Positions 44,674 to 53,774 of a stretch of 64,000 nucleotides of DNA are shown here, piece by piece. The translations under genes and the position numbers were made by a program. The notes below the pieces were generated by a model. That model did not search any database. It saw only the letters and a list, made by a program, of their open reading frames with translations, and was not told the DNA's origin. Position 1 is the stretch's first letter; every line of letters begins with the position of its first letter. Origin of the DNA: Pseudomonas lutea (GTDB lineage: Bacteria > Pseudomonadota > Gammaproteobacteria > Pseudomonadales > Pseudomonadaceae); contig NZ_JRMB01000001.1 in NCBI RefSeq assembly GCF_000759445.1, positions 1,550,001-1,614,000 of the forward strand. The letters are read 5' to 3'.

Positions 44674-45366
44674 ATGGCTGACGAGCAGGATGGCGAAAAT
44701 ACCGTTGAAACCGCAGAGGCGCTGCAACTGAACAGCATTGAGGTGCGCATCCTGGGCTGCCTCATCGAGAAGCAGGCGACCCATCCCGAGAGCTACCCCC
44801 TCACCCTAAATGCACTGGTGCTGGCGTGTAACCAGAAAACCAGTCGGGAGCCGGTGATGAACCTGACGCCGGGGCAAGTAGGCCAGAGCCTGCGGGCGCT
44901 AGAGAGCCTGCAGCTGACGCGACTGGTCATGGGCAGCCGGGCGGACCGCTGGGAGCACCGCGTCGACAAGACCCTGGAGCTGGTACCGGCGCAACTGATT
45001 CTGAGCGGGTTGCTGTTTTTGCGCGGTCCGCAAACCGTCAACGAGCTCTTGACCCGCAGCAACCGCATGCACGATTTCGACGACACGGCTGCAGTGGTGC
45101 ATCAGCTCGAACGGCTCATCGGGCGCGGCCTGGCGGTGCTGATCCCACGGCAGGCCGGTCAGCGTGAAGACCGCTACATGCACGCACTGGGCGACCCGGC
45201 AGACCTTGAAACCGCCCTCGCCGCACGACAGCACGCGGCGGAGCGTGGCGTTAGCGGCACCTCCAGCTCAGGTGGATCGGGCAATGCGGCGCTTATCGAG
45301 CGAATCGATACGCTCGAAGCCCGCATCACCGAGCTGGAAGAACGGCTGGCGTTGCTGGAGGGGTAA
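44674..45366 (+). CDS. yceH: YceH-family (DUF480) protein
   Basis: A 230-residue protein with two winged-helix domains: [40 protein letters not shown] and [22 protein letters not shown]-terminal coiled coil ([20 protein letters not shown]) ends it. The function is not established, although a DNA-binding fold is clear. The start at ATG 44674 follows GGGGAA. Its last codons are partly duplicated 213 bases downstream. Confidence 0.92.
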   Translation: MADEQDGENTVETAEALQLNSIEVRILGCLIEKQATHPESYPLTLNALVLACNQKTSREPVMNLTPGQVGQSLRALESLQLTRLVMGSRADRWEHRVDKTLELVPAQLILSGLLFLRGPQTVNELLTRSNRMHDFDDTAAVVHQLERLIGRGLAVLIPRQAGQREDRYMHALGDPADLETALAARQHAAERGVSGTSSSGGSGNAALIERIDTLEARITELEERLALLEG

Positions 45367-45745
45367 GTTGGCTCAAGCCTGCGTCACCCAGTGATTGGTT
45401 TGAAACGATGGCCAATTCCAGGAGCGCGCTTGCCCGCGATGGCGTCCTGCCCGACGCAGCTGCATGCGATGACCCAACGCATTCGCGGACAAGCGCGCTC
45501 CTACAGGTGGTGGCGGCGCAGGCGTTGTCTTGCGCAGCTGCCGTTGCTGCCGTCGCTGCCGTCGCTGGCGGGGTATGGTTGCTTAAGCCAGCGTCACCCA
45601 TTGATTGGTTTGAAACGACGGCCAATTGTAGGAGCGCGCTTGCCCGCGAAGGCATCCTGCCCGACACAGCTGCATGCAATGACCCAACGCATTCGCGGGC
45701 AAGCGCACTCCTACAGGTCGTGGCGGCGGCCGGCATTGTTGCGCG
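45344..45745. repeat. 210-bp tandem duplication with REP elements
   Basis: Two copies, about 45352-45530 and about 45562-45740, are offset by 210 bases: GCGTCACCCA at 45381 and 45591, and CTACAGG at 45501 and 45711. Each carries an inverted REP pair (GAGCGCGCTTGCCCGCGA and its complement). The copies differ at scattered sites. The left end lies in the last codons of yceH. Confidence 0.85.
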
Positions 45746-45839
45746 CATTCCGCATAAGCAGCCCAACCTCCATCCGCATCCGCATCGAAATCCCGCATCA
45801 TTTGCTAAACGATCATCGGCTGCCGCTGCGGCTTTATTC

Positions 45840-46652
45840 TCAACCCCGTGCGAACGCCGCCGCGGCTTGATACTGCGCCTCGGTGGGCGTCACGCCGGTG
45901 TAGAGAATGAACTGCTCCAGCGCCTGAATGGCCGCAACCTGGTCGCCGGTGATCAGGCGTTTGCCCAACCGTTCGGCTTGAATAATGAATGGCGTGCGCG
46001 CCGGTGTGGCGACGACGTCAAACGCAGTCTCGGCGCGTTCGATGGCGGCCTGGTCAAACGCCAGCGCGTCGGCTTGATCGCCGGCCATGCCCAAGGGTGT
46101 GACGTTCACCAGCAATGGTGGCCGTTCACCGCCGAGTTCGGCCTGCCAGGCAAATCCGCAAGTCTGCGCAAGCGCCTTTCCCGCAGTTTCATTGCGCGCG
46201 ACGATCAGACCGTCAGTGAAGCCCGCGTCGCGCAATGCGCAGGCGACGGCTCTAGCCATGCCGCCACTGCCACGCAGGGCGAAGCGCGTACGCGGCACTT
46301 GATGGGTGTCCACCAGTTGCGCGATGGCAATGTAGTCGGTGTTATAGGCCTTTAAATGACCGTCGGTGTTCACGATGGTGTTGATCGATTGAATAGCAGC
46401 AGCGGAGGCGTCCATTTCGTCGACCAGTTCGATGGCCGCCTCTTTGAACGGCATCGACACGCCGCATCCACGAATGCCCAGCGAACGCATGCCGGCGATG
46501 GCAGCGGGCAAGTCGCTGGGTGCGAAGGCCTTGTAATAGAAATTCAAACCCAACTGCTGATAAAGATGATTATGGAATCGCACACCGAAGTTGCCGGGGC
46601 GCCCGGCCAGCGACATGCACAACAGTGTTTCCTTACTGGCGGTGACCAACAT
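45840..46652 (-). CDS. Shikimate/quinate dehydrogenase-like protein (AroE family)
   Basis: A 270-residue NAD(P)-dependent dehydrogenase. The substrate domain contains GVSMPFKEAAIELVDEMDAS (catalytic Lys kept; the usual NVT is GVS) and AYNTDY; the nucleotide domain has LRGSGGMARAVACALRDAGF; Gln in IQALEQFILYTG is retained. This departs from canonical AroE, so it is probably the SDH-like subgroup with modest shikimate activity or another substrate. Monocistronic. Confidence 0.85.
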   Translation of the reverse strand: MLVTASKETLLCMSLAGRPGNFGVRFHNHLYQQLGLNFYYKAFAPSDLPAAIAGMRSLGIRGCGVSMPFKEAAIELVDEMDASAAAIQSINTIVNTDGHLKAYNTDYIAIAQLVDTHQVPRTRFALRGSGGMARAVACALRDAGFTDGLIVARNETAGKALAQTCGFAWQAELGGERPPLLVNVTPLGMAGDQADALAFDQAAIERAETAFDVVATPARTPFIIQAERLGKRLITGDQVAAIQALEQFILYTGVTPTEAQYQAAAAFARG

Positions 46653-46890
46653 GAAATCTCCCGAGTGGTGTTAGAACGGCGCTGAGCAAAGGCGTAGAAT
46701 CGCGACGCCTGTCCGCAGGGATGCAAATCCCGTGGCTGTCAGTGTCATTAAAGTTGGCGAATACCTTACACAAAATTTACGCAACGGCCTCGCAGATATT
46801 TCCAAAGTCGTTGTCTGAGAAGTTATCCCGTGGCAGTGCCTGAGCGTAACGCAGGCACGCGACAACGGGACCGAACACCGAGGAACAGTC

Positions 46891-47238
46891 ATGATTCGTC
46901 AGATCCCCAAAGTTGCCTTGTTGTTAGGCGCCCTCGCCCTCGCCGGCCAGGCACAAGCTCACGGCGGCGGCCCGGGCTGGGGCGGAGCAGCCGTGATCGG
47001 AGCGGTCGTCGGCGGTGTCGTCGGCGCAGCCGTGGCTTCCGGTCCGACGTATGTATCGCCCGCCCCCGTGTACGCGGCCCCGGCGCCTGTTTATTACGCG
47101 CCACCGCCTCCGCCACCGGTTTACTACCAGCCCGCTTATGTGGTTGAACGGCCTGTGGTGTACGAACGCCGCTATTACGGCCCGCCACGTTATTACGGCC
47201 CACCGCCAGGCTACTACCACGGCGGTGGTCGCTGGTAA
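46891..47238 (+). CDS. Exported Pro/Tyr-rich, Gly-rich protein
   Basis: A 115-residue protein with a signal peptide (MIRQIPKVALLLGALALAGQ, cut after AQA), a glycine-zipper-like segment (AVIGAVVGGVVGAAVASG) and a Pro/Tyr repeat region (APAPVYYAPPPPPPVYYQP; YYGPPRYYGPPPGYYHGGG). It is probably a cell-envelope or surface protein that inserts or stacks through the Gly zipper. GAGGAA lies upstream of the ATG and a terminator follows. Confidence 0.8.
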   Translation: MIRQIPKVALLLGALALAGQAQAHGGGPGWGGAAVIGAVVGGVVGAAVASGPTYVSPAPVYAAPAPVYYAPPPPPPVYYQPAYVVERPVVYERRYYGPPRYYGPPPGYYHGGGRW

Positions 47239-47300
47239 CGGCGCCTCGTTAAACCTGGCAAGAAGGCGGCGTCATCCGAATAGCCGCCCTTCTACAACGA

Positions 47301-47326
47301 CCCCGCCTCCCCGGCGGGGTTTTGTT
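47301..47326 (+). terminator. Rho-independent terminator
   Basis: CCCCGCC / GGCGGGG with loop TCCCC, then TTTTGTTTT. Confidence 0.88.
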
Positions 47327-47475
47327 TTCCGGTTTCCCGACCCGTCCCGCGACGCTGTGCGCACAAGCGCTTGAACGCCGCCCCCACCGCTCATCAATGA
47401 CCACTATCGAGCACAGTGATTTCTGCATCAACGAACCGGTCCGTAAAGTAGCGCCATAGATTGATGGAGGCACTT

Positions 47476-47658
47476 ATGACCAAGGTTCAAATCATGTCGG
47501 TTGTCGGCAGCGCGGTTCCCGCCCAACTTCGTGAGCGCGGTCTGTTGGCCTGCTGGTACCTGGTTCAGAACGGCGAGCCGGTCAGCGGTCCGTTGCCCTC
47601 TTTGCCTGCGGCGCAAGCGTTGTCGCAGCAACTTGAAGGCCGCCCGCTCAATAGCTGA
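47476..47658 (+). CDS. Small conserved-looking cytosolic protein
   Basis: A 60-residue protein (MTKVQIMSVVGSAVPAQLRE; YLVQNGEPVSGPLPSLPAAQ). GGAGG lies five bases before the ATG and a terminator follows at 47711, which together make a discrete gene. Family and role unknown. Confidence 0.75.
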   Translation: MTKVQIMSVVGSAVPAQLRERGLLACWYLVQNGEPVSGPLPSLPAAQALSQQLEGRPLNS

Positions 47659-48019
47659 ACCCCCTATTCGCTCTTCCCTGTGAATCGTGCGTTGCTCCGC
47701 ACACCCCTTTAGCCCGCCTCCTTTGTGACGCGGGCTTTTTTTTGTCTCGACATCGGTGTTCCCGCACGGCTCGGGTGTCCCGGACTGCACGCTACAGACA
47801 AACGTCACCGCCAAATTCAGTAACAGGACCCTGTTAGATACAGGCTTTTTGGATCCGCTACCTGAACCTCACCCATACGGCGCACGTTTATTAACGAAAC
47901 CAGGCCTCGGCCCATCGACATCTTCAGAAACTTGCTCCTAAAATGCGCCGAACTTGTTGTCGTCCTTGAAGAAAGTGCGACCTTCCACGCAACTTGCCAT
48001 CACTAAGTGAGCTTTGCTC
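47659..48019. other. Intergenic region before pbpG
   Basis: About 360 bases holding a terminator at 47711-47743 and then a more AT-rich stretch (47800-48000) that should contain the pbpG promoter. I see no gene. Confidence 0.5.
47711..47743 (+). terminator. Rho-independent terminator
   Basis: AGCCCGC / GCGGGCT with a 12-base loop, followed by eight T residues. Confidence 0.9.
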
Positions 48020-48955
48020 TTGAAAATTCGTCACTCCCTCATCGGCCTATTATTTGCACTTACAGGCTGCGCACTTTCTACCGTCACTCTCGCCAACGAG
48101 CCTGCGGCTTTCAATCGCGACCCGGCCAATCTTCACCTGGCTTCCGGCAGCGCCATGATCACCGACCTGCAGACGGGTCAGGTGCTGTATGCCAGCAACC
48201 CCGACATCATTGTGCCCATCGCCTCGGTGACCAAGCTGATGACGGCAATGGTGACACTCGACGCAAAACTGCCGATGGACGAGATGGTCAAGGTCGACAT
48301 TTCACAGACCGCCGAGATGAAAGGCGTGTTCTCCCGCGTCAAGCTGGGCAGTGAACTGAATCGCCGTGACATGCTGCTGATTACCCTGATGTCCTCGGAA
48401 AACCGCGCGGCGGCGAGCCTGGCCCATAGCTACCCGGGCGGCTATCCGGCGTTCATCCGGGCGATGAACGCCAAGGCGAAAGCGCTTGGCATGGGCCATA
48501 CGGTGTACATGGAGCCCACCGGGCTCTCGGTGTTCAACGTGTCCACCGCGCGCGACCTGACCAAACTGGCGCTCGCGGCGCGTAATTACCCGCTGCTGCG
48601 CGAGCTGAGCACGACTCCGGAAAAAACCGTCACGTTCCGCAAACCGACCTACGTTCTTGGTTTCAGCAACACGGACCATCTGGTGCGTAAGTCCAACTGG
48701 GACATCAAGCTAACGAAGACAGGCTTCACCAATCAGGCGGGCCATTGCCTGGTGCTGCTGACCAGCATGGCCAATCGTCCGGTGTCGGTGGTGATTCTCG
48801 ATGCGTTCGGCAAATACACCCATTTCGCTGACGCCAGCCGCATGCGCCTGTGGATGGAGACCGGCAAGAGCGGTCCGGCGCCGGAAGTCGCGCTGCAGTA
48901 CAAGAAGGACAAGAACCTGGTGATGAAGCAAAAAGGCCTGCAGGCGTCGGATTAA
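48020..48955 (+). CDS. pbpG: D-alanyl-D-alanine endopeptidase, PBP7
   Basis: A 311-residue periplasmic serine DD-endopeptidase. Active-site motifs: SVTK (Ser69, Lys72) in [18 protein letters not shown] in [18 protein letters not shown], and KTG in [16 protein letters not shown]. It cuts cross-links in murein. The start is TTG 48020, with AAGTGAG eight bases upstream; there is no suitable ATG. The signal segment contains a Cys (LTGC), so lipidation is possible. Confidence 0.93.
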   Translation: MKIRHSLIGLLFALTGCALSTVTLANEPAAFNRDPANLHLASGSAMITDLQTGQVLYASNPDIIVPIASVTKLMTAMVTLDAKLPMDEMVKVDISQTAEMKGVFSRVKLGSELNRRDMLLITLMSSENRAAASLAHSYPGGYPAFIRAMNAKAKALGMGHTVYMEPTGLSVFNVSTARDLTKLALAARNYPLLRELSTTPEKTVTFRKPTYVLGFSNTDHLVRKSNWDIKLTKTGFTNQAGHCLVLLTSMANRPVSVVILDAFGKYTHFADASRMRLWMETGKSGPAPEVALQYKKDKNLVMKQKGLQASD

Positions 48956-48973
48956 CAGCGCCAGCTGCGCCGC

Positions 48974-49780
48974 CGCGTTCGCCAGCAAGCCGGCTCCTAC
49001 AGGGCGGGGTCGGGCCACCGCTTCTGTGAATTCCGACAGGGTGGTGTCGGGCCATGGCTCGAATGAATGCCTACTGGGATGTCGAGCCGTGGTTCCTGTT
49101 TATGACATGTCACGCCTTTGCGCATCGAACCGGCTGCCACCTGGAATGCATCAGGTATCGCCGCCCAACGGGTAACGCCGCAAATCTGTAGGAGCCGGCT
49201 TGCTGGCGAAGGCGTCGTGTCATTCAACATGTCCGGCGCTGACCCACCGCGTTCGCCAGCAAGCCGGCTCCTACCGAAGGAAGTCGTGCCGTAGCTTCCG
49301 CGAACTCCAACACGACGCACTCTGATTCCTGTGAATTCCAACAGGGTGGCGTCGCTTCGGCTACCAGAAAGAGTCAGACGCCCTCGCGCAACAGGTAACG
49401 CCGCAAATCTGTAGGAGCCGGCTTGCTGGCGAATGCGTCGTGTCATTCAACATGTCCGGCGCTGACCCACCGCGTTCGCCAGCAAGCCGGCTCCTACCGA
49501 AGGAGGTCGTGCCATAGCTTCAGCGAGCTCCAACACGGCGCACGCTGATTCGTGTGAATTCCAACAGGGTGGTGTCGCGCCGGCTACCGGGAAGAGTCAG
49601 GCGCCCTCGCGTATCGGGTCGGCGGCCGCCGCGAAAGCATCACGTTCCGCCCCTGATCCGTTAACGCCGCAAATCTGTAGGAGCCGGCTTGCTGGCGAAG
49701 GCGTCGTGTCACTCAACATCTCCGTTACTGACTTACCGCGTTCGCCAGCAAGCCGGCTCCTGCAGGGCCGCGTTGGGCCA
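48974..49780. repeat. REP-rich tandem array (about 800 bp)
   Basis: Seven REP elements (GGAGCCGGCTTGCTGGCGA or its complement) alternate in orientation near 48976, 49187, 49250, 49411, 49470, 49677 and 49739. Larger units beginning AACGCCGCAAATCTG start at 49174, 49397 and 49663, that is 223 and 266 bases apart, and share the following GTGTCA(T/C)TCAACAT and TTCCAACAGGGTGG segments. The whole gap between pbpG and the CorA-like gene is this array; frames through it are not genes. Confidence 0.88.
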
Positions 49781-49808
49781 CGCTCTGGTAAATTGCAACA
49801 GGGCTACC

Positions 49809-50747
49809 TCAATGACTGGCCCGCGCCAGGCGCTTTAGCATCACCACCATCCCCACGCCCAGCCCGGCCATCCCGATCAGCAACGCCGGGTAGCTGATCC
49901 ACCACGCAAGGGGTGCGGTCATCATGCTGAATTCCGACATCCCGCCAATGCCCGCCAGCAGGTTCAGCGGCAAAAACACCACATTGATCAGCGTCAGTTT
50001 GCGCAGCAGGTTGTTAGTGTTGTTATTGACCAGATTCCCCCGCGCGTCCATCAGGCTGGCAAACACCGTGGAGTAGATGTTCGCCTGTTTATGGCACTGC
50101 TCGTTCTCGATGATCATGTCCTCGATCAGCGCTACGTTGTCGCTGGCAAACTGGTGTTTGTGCGCGTGATTACGCAGACGCGTCAGCACCGAGCCGTTGC
50201 TGTCGATGGCATTGATGTAATACACCAGGCTTTCGCTGAGGTTGAACATCTGCACCAGATGGCGGCTGTCCATCGACGCATTGAACTGCTGCTGCAACTC
50301 CCGGGCGATCATTTTGATGACCTTGAGGTGGCCCAGATAGTGATGAATATTGTCGAACAGCAGCTCCAGCAAAACGTCCAGCGGCGTATGCATCGGTCGA
50401 TGCTGCCCAAGGTTCAGGTCGTCGAGCTGCTTGTCGTCTGCGCAGATCAGCACCATGTGTTGCTGGCTGAGCAGCAACCCGAACGATGACACGTCGAAGG
50501 CAAACGTCTGCTTGCCGGAGTAGTTCTCCGGACGCTTCCAGATCATGAACAACGCATCGGGATGAAACTCGATGCGCGACACCTCATCCGGGTCCAGCGC
50601 AGACGCCAGGGCACGGTCATCCAGGTGAAAACGCTCCAGCAGCAGGGCCTTTTCCGCTGGATTCGGGTCGCTGAAGCAGAGCACGCTGGCCTCAGCCTCC
50701 GCGCACGGCGTCAACCTGCCCGCCTCCAGGCGGTGGCTGCGGATCAC
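49809..50747 (-). CDS. CorA-like cation channel/transporter with GMS in place of GMN
   Basis: A 312-residue protein with the CorA fold: an N-terminal domain (IEFHPDALFMIWKRPENYSG), a long stalk helix (LMDARGNLVNNNTNNLLRKL) and two C-terminal helices. The selectivity motif between them reads GIGGMSEF rather than YGMN. The start is GTG 50747, four bases after the stop of the ATP-grasp gene, so the two form an operon. Ion specificity is doubtful given the altered filter. Confidence 0.85.
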   Translation of the reverse strand: MIRSHRLEAGRLTPCAEAEASVLCFSDPNPAEKALLLERFHLDDRALASALDPDEVSRIEFHPDALFMIWKRPENYSGKQTFAFDVSSFGLLLSQQHMVLICADDKQLDDLNLGQHRPMHTPLDVLLELLFDNIHHYLGHLKVIKMIARELQQQFNASMDSRHLVQMFNLSESLVYYINAIDSNGSVLTRLRNHAHKHQFASDNVALIEDMIIENEQCHKQANIYSTVFASLMDARGNLVNNNTNNLLRKLTLINVVFLPLNLLAGIGGMSEFSMMTAPLAWWISYPALLIGMAGLGVGMVVMLKRLARASH

Positions 50748-50751
50748 CGTC

Positions 50752-52335
50752 CTAACCCGCCAGACCGCGGCGTTTGATGTCGAGCCGGCGAATGAACTCC
50801 TCCAGCACCAGCGCGTACAAGTCGTCCTGCAGCCAGGCGTCTTCGGTGCCCGCATCCAGGTTGGGGTTGTCGTTGACTTCGATCACCACCACACGCTCGC
50901 CGGACTGCTTGAGGTCGACGCCATACAGGCCGTCGCCGATGAGGTTGGCGGTCTTCACGGCCAGGTCGACCACTGCGCGCGGCGCATCGTGAACGGCCAG
51001 CGTGCGGCACTCACCGTTGATGTCGGCACCCAGGGCTTTGTGGTTGTAAATCTGCCAGTGCCCCTTCGACATGAAGTACTGACACGCAAAGACCGGCTTG
51101 CGGTTGAGCACACCAATGCGCCAGTCGTATTCGGTGTACAGGTATTCCTGCGCCAGTAGCAGCACCGAGTGTTCGAACAGCTCGCGGGCCGCTTCCTGCA
51201 GTTGTCGGGCGTCTTTGACCTTGATCACACCTTTGGAAAAACACCCGTCCGGGATTTTCAACACCAGTGGAAAACCCAACCGTGCCGCCACCCATTCCAG
51301 GTCATCCGGGCGCTCCTTGTAGAGAATTTCCGTGGCCGGCATGCCCAGTTTGTGGCTCTTGAGCAGGTCGGTCAGGTAGACCTTGTTGGTGCAACGCAGG
51401 ATCGACGTCGGGTCATCCATCACCACCAGCCCTTCGCTCTCGGCCTTTTTAGCGAACCGGTAGGTGTGATTATCGACGCTGGTGGTCTCGCGGATCAGCA
51501 GGGCGTCGTATTCGGCGAGCCGCGCGTAGTCCTTCTTCTCGATCAGCTCGACATCCACACCCAGTTGTTGGCCGACCCGAATGAAATTCTCCAGTGCCTT
51601 GCGATTTGACGGCGGCAGCGCTTCTTGTGGGTCGTGCAGGATCGCCATGTCGTAACGGTAGGCACGACGTGAAGCCGGCTGGCGCCATATTTTGCGGCTG
51701 AAGCTGTCCAGTGACTGGGCGAACTGGTCCTGCTGATGATCGCGCAAGCGTATCAACGCGCCGGTCTTGACCCCTGCGATGTGCCAGTTGTCGCGCTTGC
51801 GAAACTCGACCAACAGAATCGGCGCCGCAAACGCCTCGAACAACTGGCGGGCCAGATCCTGCAAAGGCGCCAGATCGGTCTGGCCGAAATACAGGGTCAG
51901 CGTGAACCCTTCGGTTTCGTCGTACGGGTGATCGCGGAGCGCATGTTCGAGTCGCTTGTCGAGGTCATCCAACACCAGACCGTACAGGGATTTGCGGGTC
52001 AGCTCGCTGATGGTTTTCACCGACGGGATGACATGGTGCCCACGCGCTTCGGCCAGCAGTGAACAGTAATAACCATGGCCCAGGTAGCGATAGCTGCGAC
52101 ACAGGTTGATGACTTGCACCCGCTGGCCTGCGCTGTCTTGCGGCGGGTTTTCCAGATAATCCTGAGCGCTGATCAACTGTTCGCTGGGCAAGTAAGACGA
52201 CCAATCTTCCAGGCGCTCCACGACAATCAATACCCGGCTTCGGGTGGTTAGTATTTTCGGCGAATTCATATTAAAAGTTGCCGAACGCTGAGGGTGTGCT
52301 GATACTTCGTCGGTCTTAACCGGCACCGCATTCAT
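50752..52335 (-). CDS. RimK-type ATP-grasp ligase with long N-terminal domain
   Basis: A 527-residue protein. Residues 1-290 form a domain found with this group (VINLCRSYRYLGHGYYCSLL; SELTRKSLYGLVLDDLDKRL). Residues 300-525 are an ATP-grasp domain: VVMDDPTSILRCTNKVYLTD, LVLKIPDGCFSKGVIKVK (ATP lysines and Gly loop) and VVIEVNDNPNLDAG (Mg ligands Glu, Asn). RimK relatives attach amino acids to peptides or glutamate tails. AAGGATCC precedes the ATG. Divergent from the GNAT-C39 gene over 89 bases. Confidence 0.88.
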   Translation of the reverse strand: MNAVPVKTDEVSAHPQRSATFNMNSPKILTTRSRVLIVVERLEDWSSYLPSEQLISAQDYLENPPQDSAGQRVQVINLCRSYRYLGHGYYCSLLAEARGHHVIPSVKTISELTRKSLYGLVLDDLDKRLEHALRDHPYDETEGFTLTLYFGQTDLAPLQDLARQLFEAFAAPILLVEFRKRDNWHIAGVKTGALIRLRDHQQDQFAQSLDSFSRKIWRQPASRRAYRYDMAILHDPQEALPPSNRKALENFIRVGQQLGVDVELIEKKDYARLAEYDALLIRETTSVDNHTYRFAKKAESEGLVVMDDPTSILRCTNKVYLTDLLKSHKLGMPATEILYKERPDDLEWVAARLGFPLVLKIPDGCFSKGVIKVKDARQLQEAARELFEHSVLLLAQEYLYTEYDWRIGVLNRKPVFACQYFMSKGHWQIYNHKALGADINGECRTLAVHDAPRAVVDLAVKTANLIGDGLYGVDLKQSGERVVVIEVNDNPNLDAGTEDAWLQDDLYALVLEEFIRRLDIKRRGLAG

Positions 52336-52424
52336 GAGTGGATCCTTCGGGAAACAGTCCTTTCTATAAAACATGAGTTTTTAGAAATGTCCCGTTTCGT
52401 TACTCACTCTTTACGGTGACCGAC

Positions 52425-53543
52425 ATGAACTTTATATATCGCCTCGCTCAGCCTGCCGATGTGGATAATCTGCTGGCGCTTGAAAACCAGTGTTTCGAAT
52501 CTGACCGATTGAATGCGCGCAGTTTTCTGTGGATGGTCACGCGCGCCAACGCCCGGTTGATCGTGGCATTGCACAAGGGCGCCGACGTACGCCTGGCCGG
52601 GTATGCACTGGTGCTGTTCCATCGCGGCACTTCACTGGGTCGGCTTTATTCCCTGGCGATCAGTGATGACGCACGCGGCCAGGGGTTGGGCCAGAGCCTG
52701 CTCGCCCAGGCGGAACGGCATGCACTGGAGCACGAGTGTGCCTATCTGCGACTCGAAGTACGGCCTGACAATGGGGCGGCGATTCGACTGTACGAGCGCA
52801 ACGGTTATCGGCTGTTTGACCGTGTCGACGACTACTACGAAGACCACTCTGCGGCGCTGCGCTTCGAGAAACGCATTCGCGAACATGCCACCGGTGCGGT
52901 CAGGCAAGTGCCGTACTACCCGCAAACGCTGGACTTCAGCTGCGGCCCGGCGTGCCTGCTGATGGCGATGAAAGCCCTGCAGCCATCACGCTCCATGCAG
53001 CGCCGTGAAGAGCTGCAAGTCTGGCGCGAAGCGACCACCGTGTTCATGACCTCCGGTCACGGCGGTTGCAGTCCGCAAGGCCTGGCACTGGCCGCCCTGC
53101 GTCGCGGTTTCGAGGTGGGCCTGCAGGTGTCCGTCCGCGGACCGCTGTTTCTTGCTGGCGTGCGCAGCGAAGAAAAACGCCAGGTCATGCGCCTGGTTCA
53201 TGAGGAGTTCAGCCGCGAACTGAGCGCCAGCACGGTCCATCAGCTGGGCAGTGCGCCCCTCGATCTGCGGCACCTGCACCAGCAAAATGCCTTGGCATTG
53301 GTGCTGATCAGCAGCTATCGGCTGACCCGTTCCAAGGCCCCGCACTGGGTATTGGTCACCGGCTGTGATGAGGATTTCGTTTACTTGCACGACCCGGACG
53401 TTGATCACAGCCAACAGCGCCAGGCCATGGACTGCCAATACATGCCCGTCAGCCATAAAGAATTTGCCGGCATGAGTTGCTTTGGTACCGATAAACTGCG
53501 CGCGTCGGTGGTTTTGTATCGCGGCGCCGACACGCTTATATAA
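52425..53543 (+). CDS. Fused GNAT acetyltransferase / C39-type cysteine peptidase
   Basis: A 372-residue two-domain protein. Residues 1-150 are GNAT (LYSLAISDDARGQGLGQSLL; RPDNGAAIRLYERNGYRLF). Residues 160-370 are a papain-like C39 domain with Cys173 in DFSCGPACLLMAMKALQP, His307 in APHWVLVTGCDEDF and Asp in YLHDPDVD, all catalytic residues present. C39 domains cut double-Gly leader peptides in bacteriocin export. Fusion to an acetyltransferase and divergence from an ATP-grasp ligase suggest peptide modification. ATG 52425 is preferred to an in-frame GTG at 52416. Confidence 0.9.
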   Translation: MNFIYRLAQPADVDNLLALENQCFESDRLNARSFLWMVTRANARLIVALHKGADVRLAGYALVLFHRGTSLGRLYSLAISDDARGQGLGQSLLAQAERHALEHECAYLRLEVRPDNGAAIRLYERNGYRLFDRVDDYYEDHSAALRFEKRIREHATGAVRQVPYYPQTLDFSCGPACLLMAMKALQPSRSMQRREELQVWREATTVFMTSGHGGCSPQGLALAALRRGFEVGLQVSVRGPLFLAGVRSEEKRQVMRLVHEEFSRELSASTVHQLGSAPLDLRHLHQQNALALVLISSYRLTRSKAPHWVLVTGCDEDFVYLHDPDVDHSQQRQAMDCQYMPVSHKEFAGMSCFGTDKLRASVVLYRGADTLI

Positions 53544-53655
53544 ATTCCGTTATGCAGCGCAGCGTTGGCGTAAAGAAAGCGTCGTATTGATTGAAGTCCA
53601 TTGCGTTAAAGCTCTGAATGAGCACCCGCCTCCGGGCAACGTGCTGGATAACGCA

Positions 53656-53760
53656 ATGGACAACTCAGTGATCGGTTTAATGATTGTTTCGGTGATCACG
53701 CTGTTTGGTCTGGCCGCGTTTTACATCGACTTCGTCAAACCTCGCCGCACGCGCTCGTAA
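53656..53760 (+). CDS. Possible 34-residue membrane peptide
   Basis: A short frame: MDNSVIGLMIVSVITLFGLA followed by AFYIDFVKPRRTRS, one transmembrane helix and a basic end. It lies 112 bases after the GNAT-C39 stop on the same strand. The ribosome site is poor, so it may be chance, but the hydrophobic-then-basic pattern is that of genuine small membrane proteins. Confidence 0.35.
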   Translation: MDNSVIGLMIVSVITLFGLAAFYIDFVKPRRTRS

Positions 53761-53774
53761 GGTATCTGGAGCGC

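Noticed and set aside
48997..49446. 149-codon minus-strand frame across the pbpG-corA gap
   Set aside because: It is a read-through of tandem REP cassettes, repeating the same residues in each unit.
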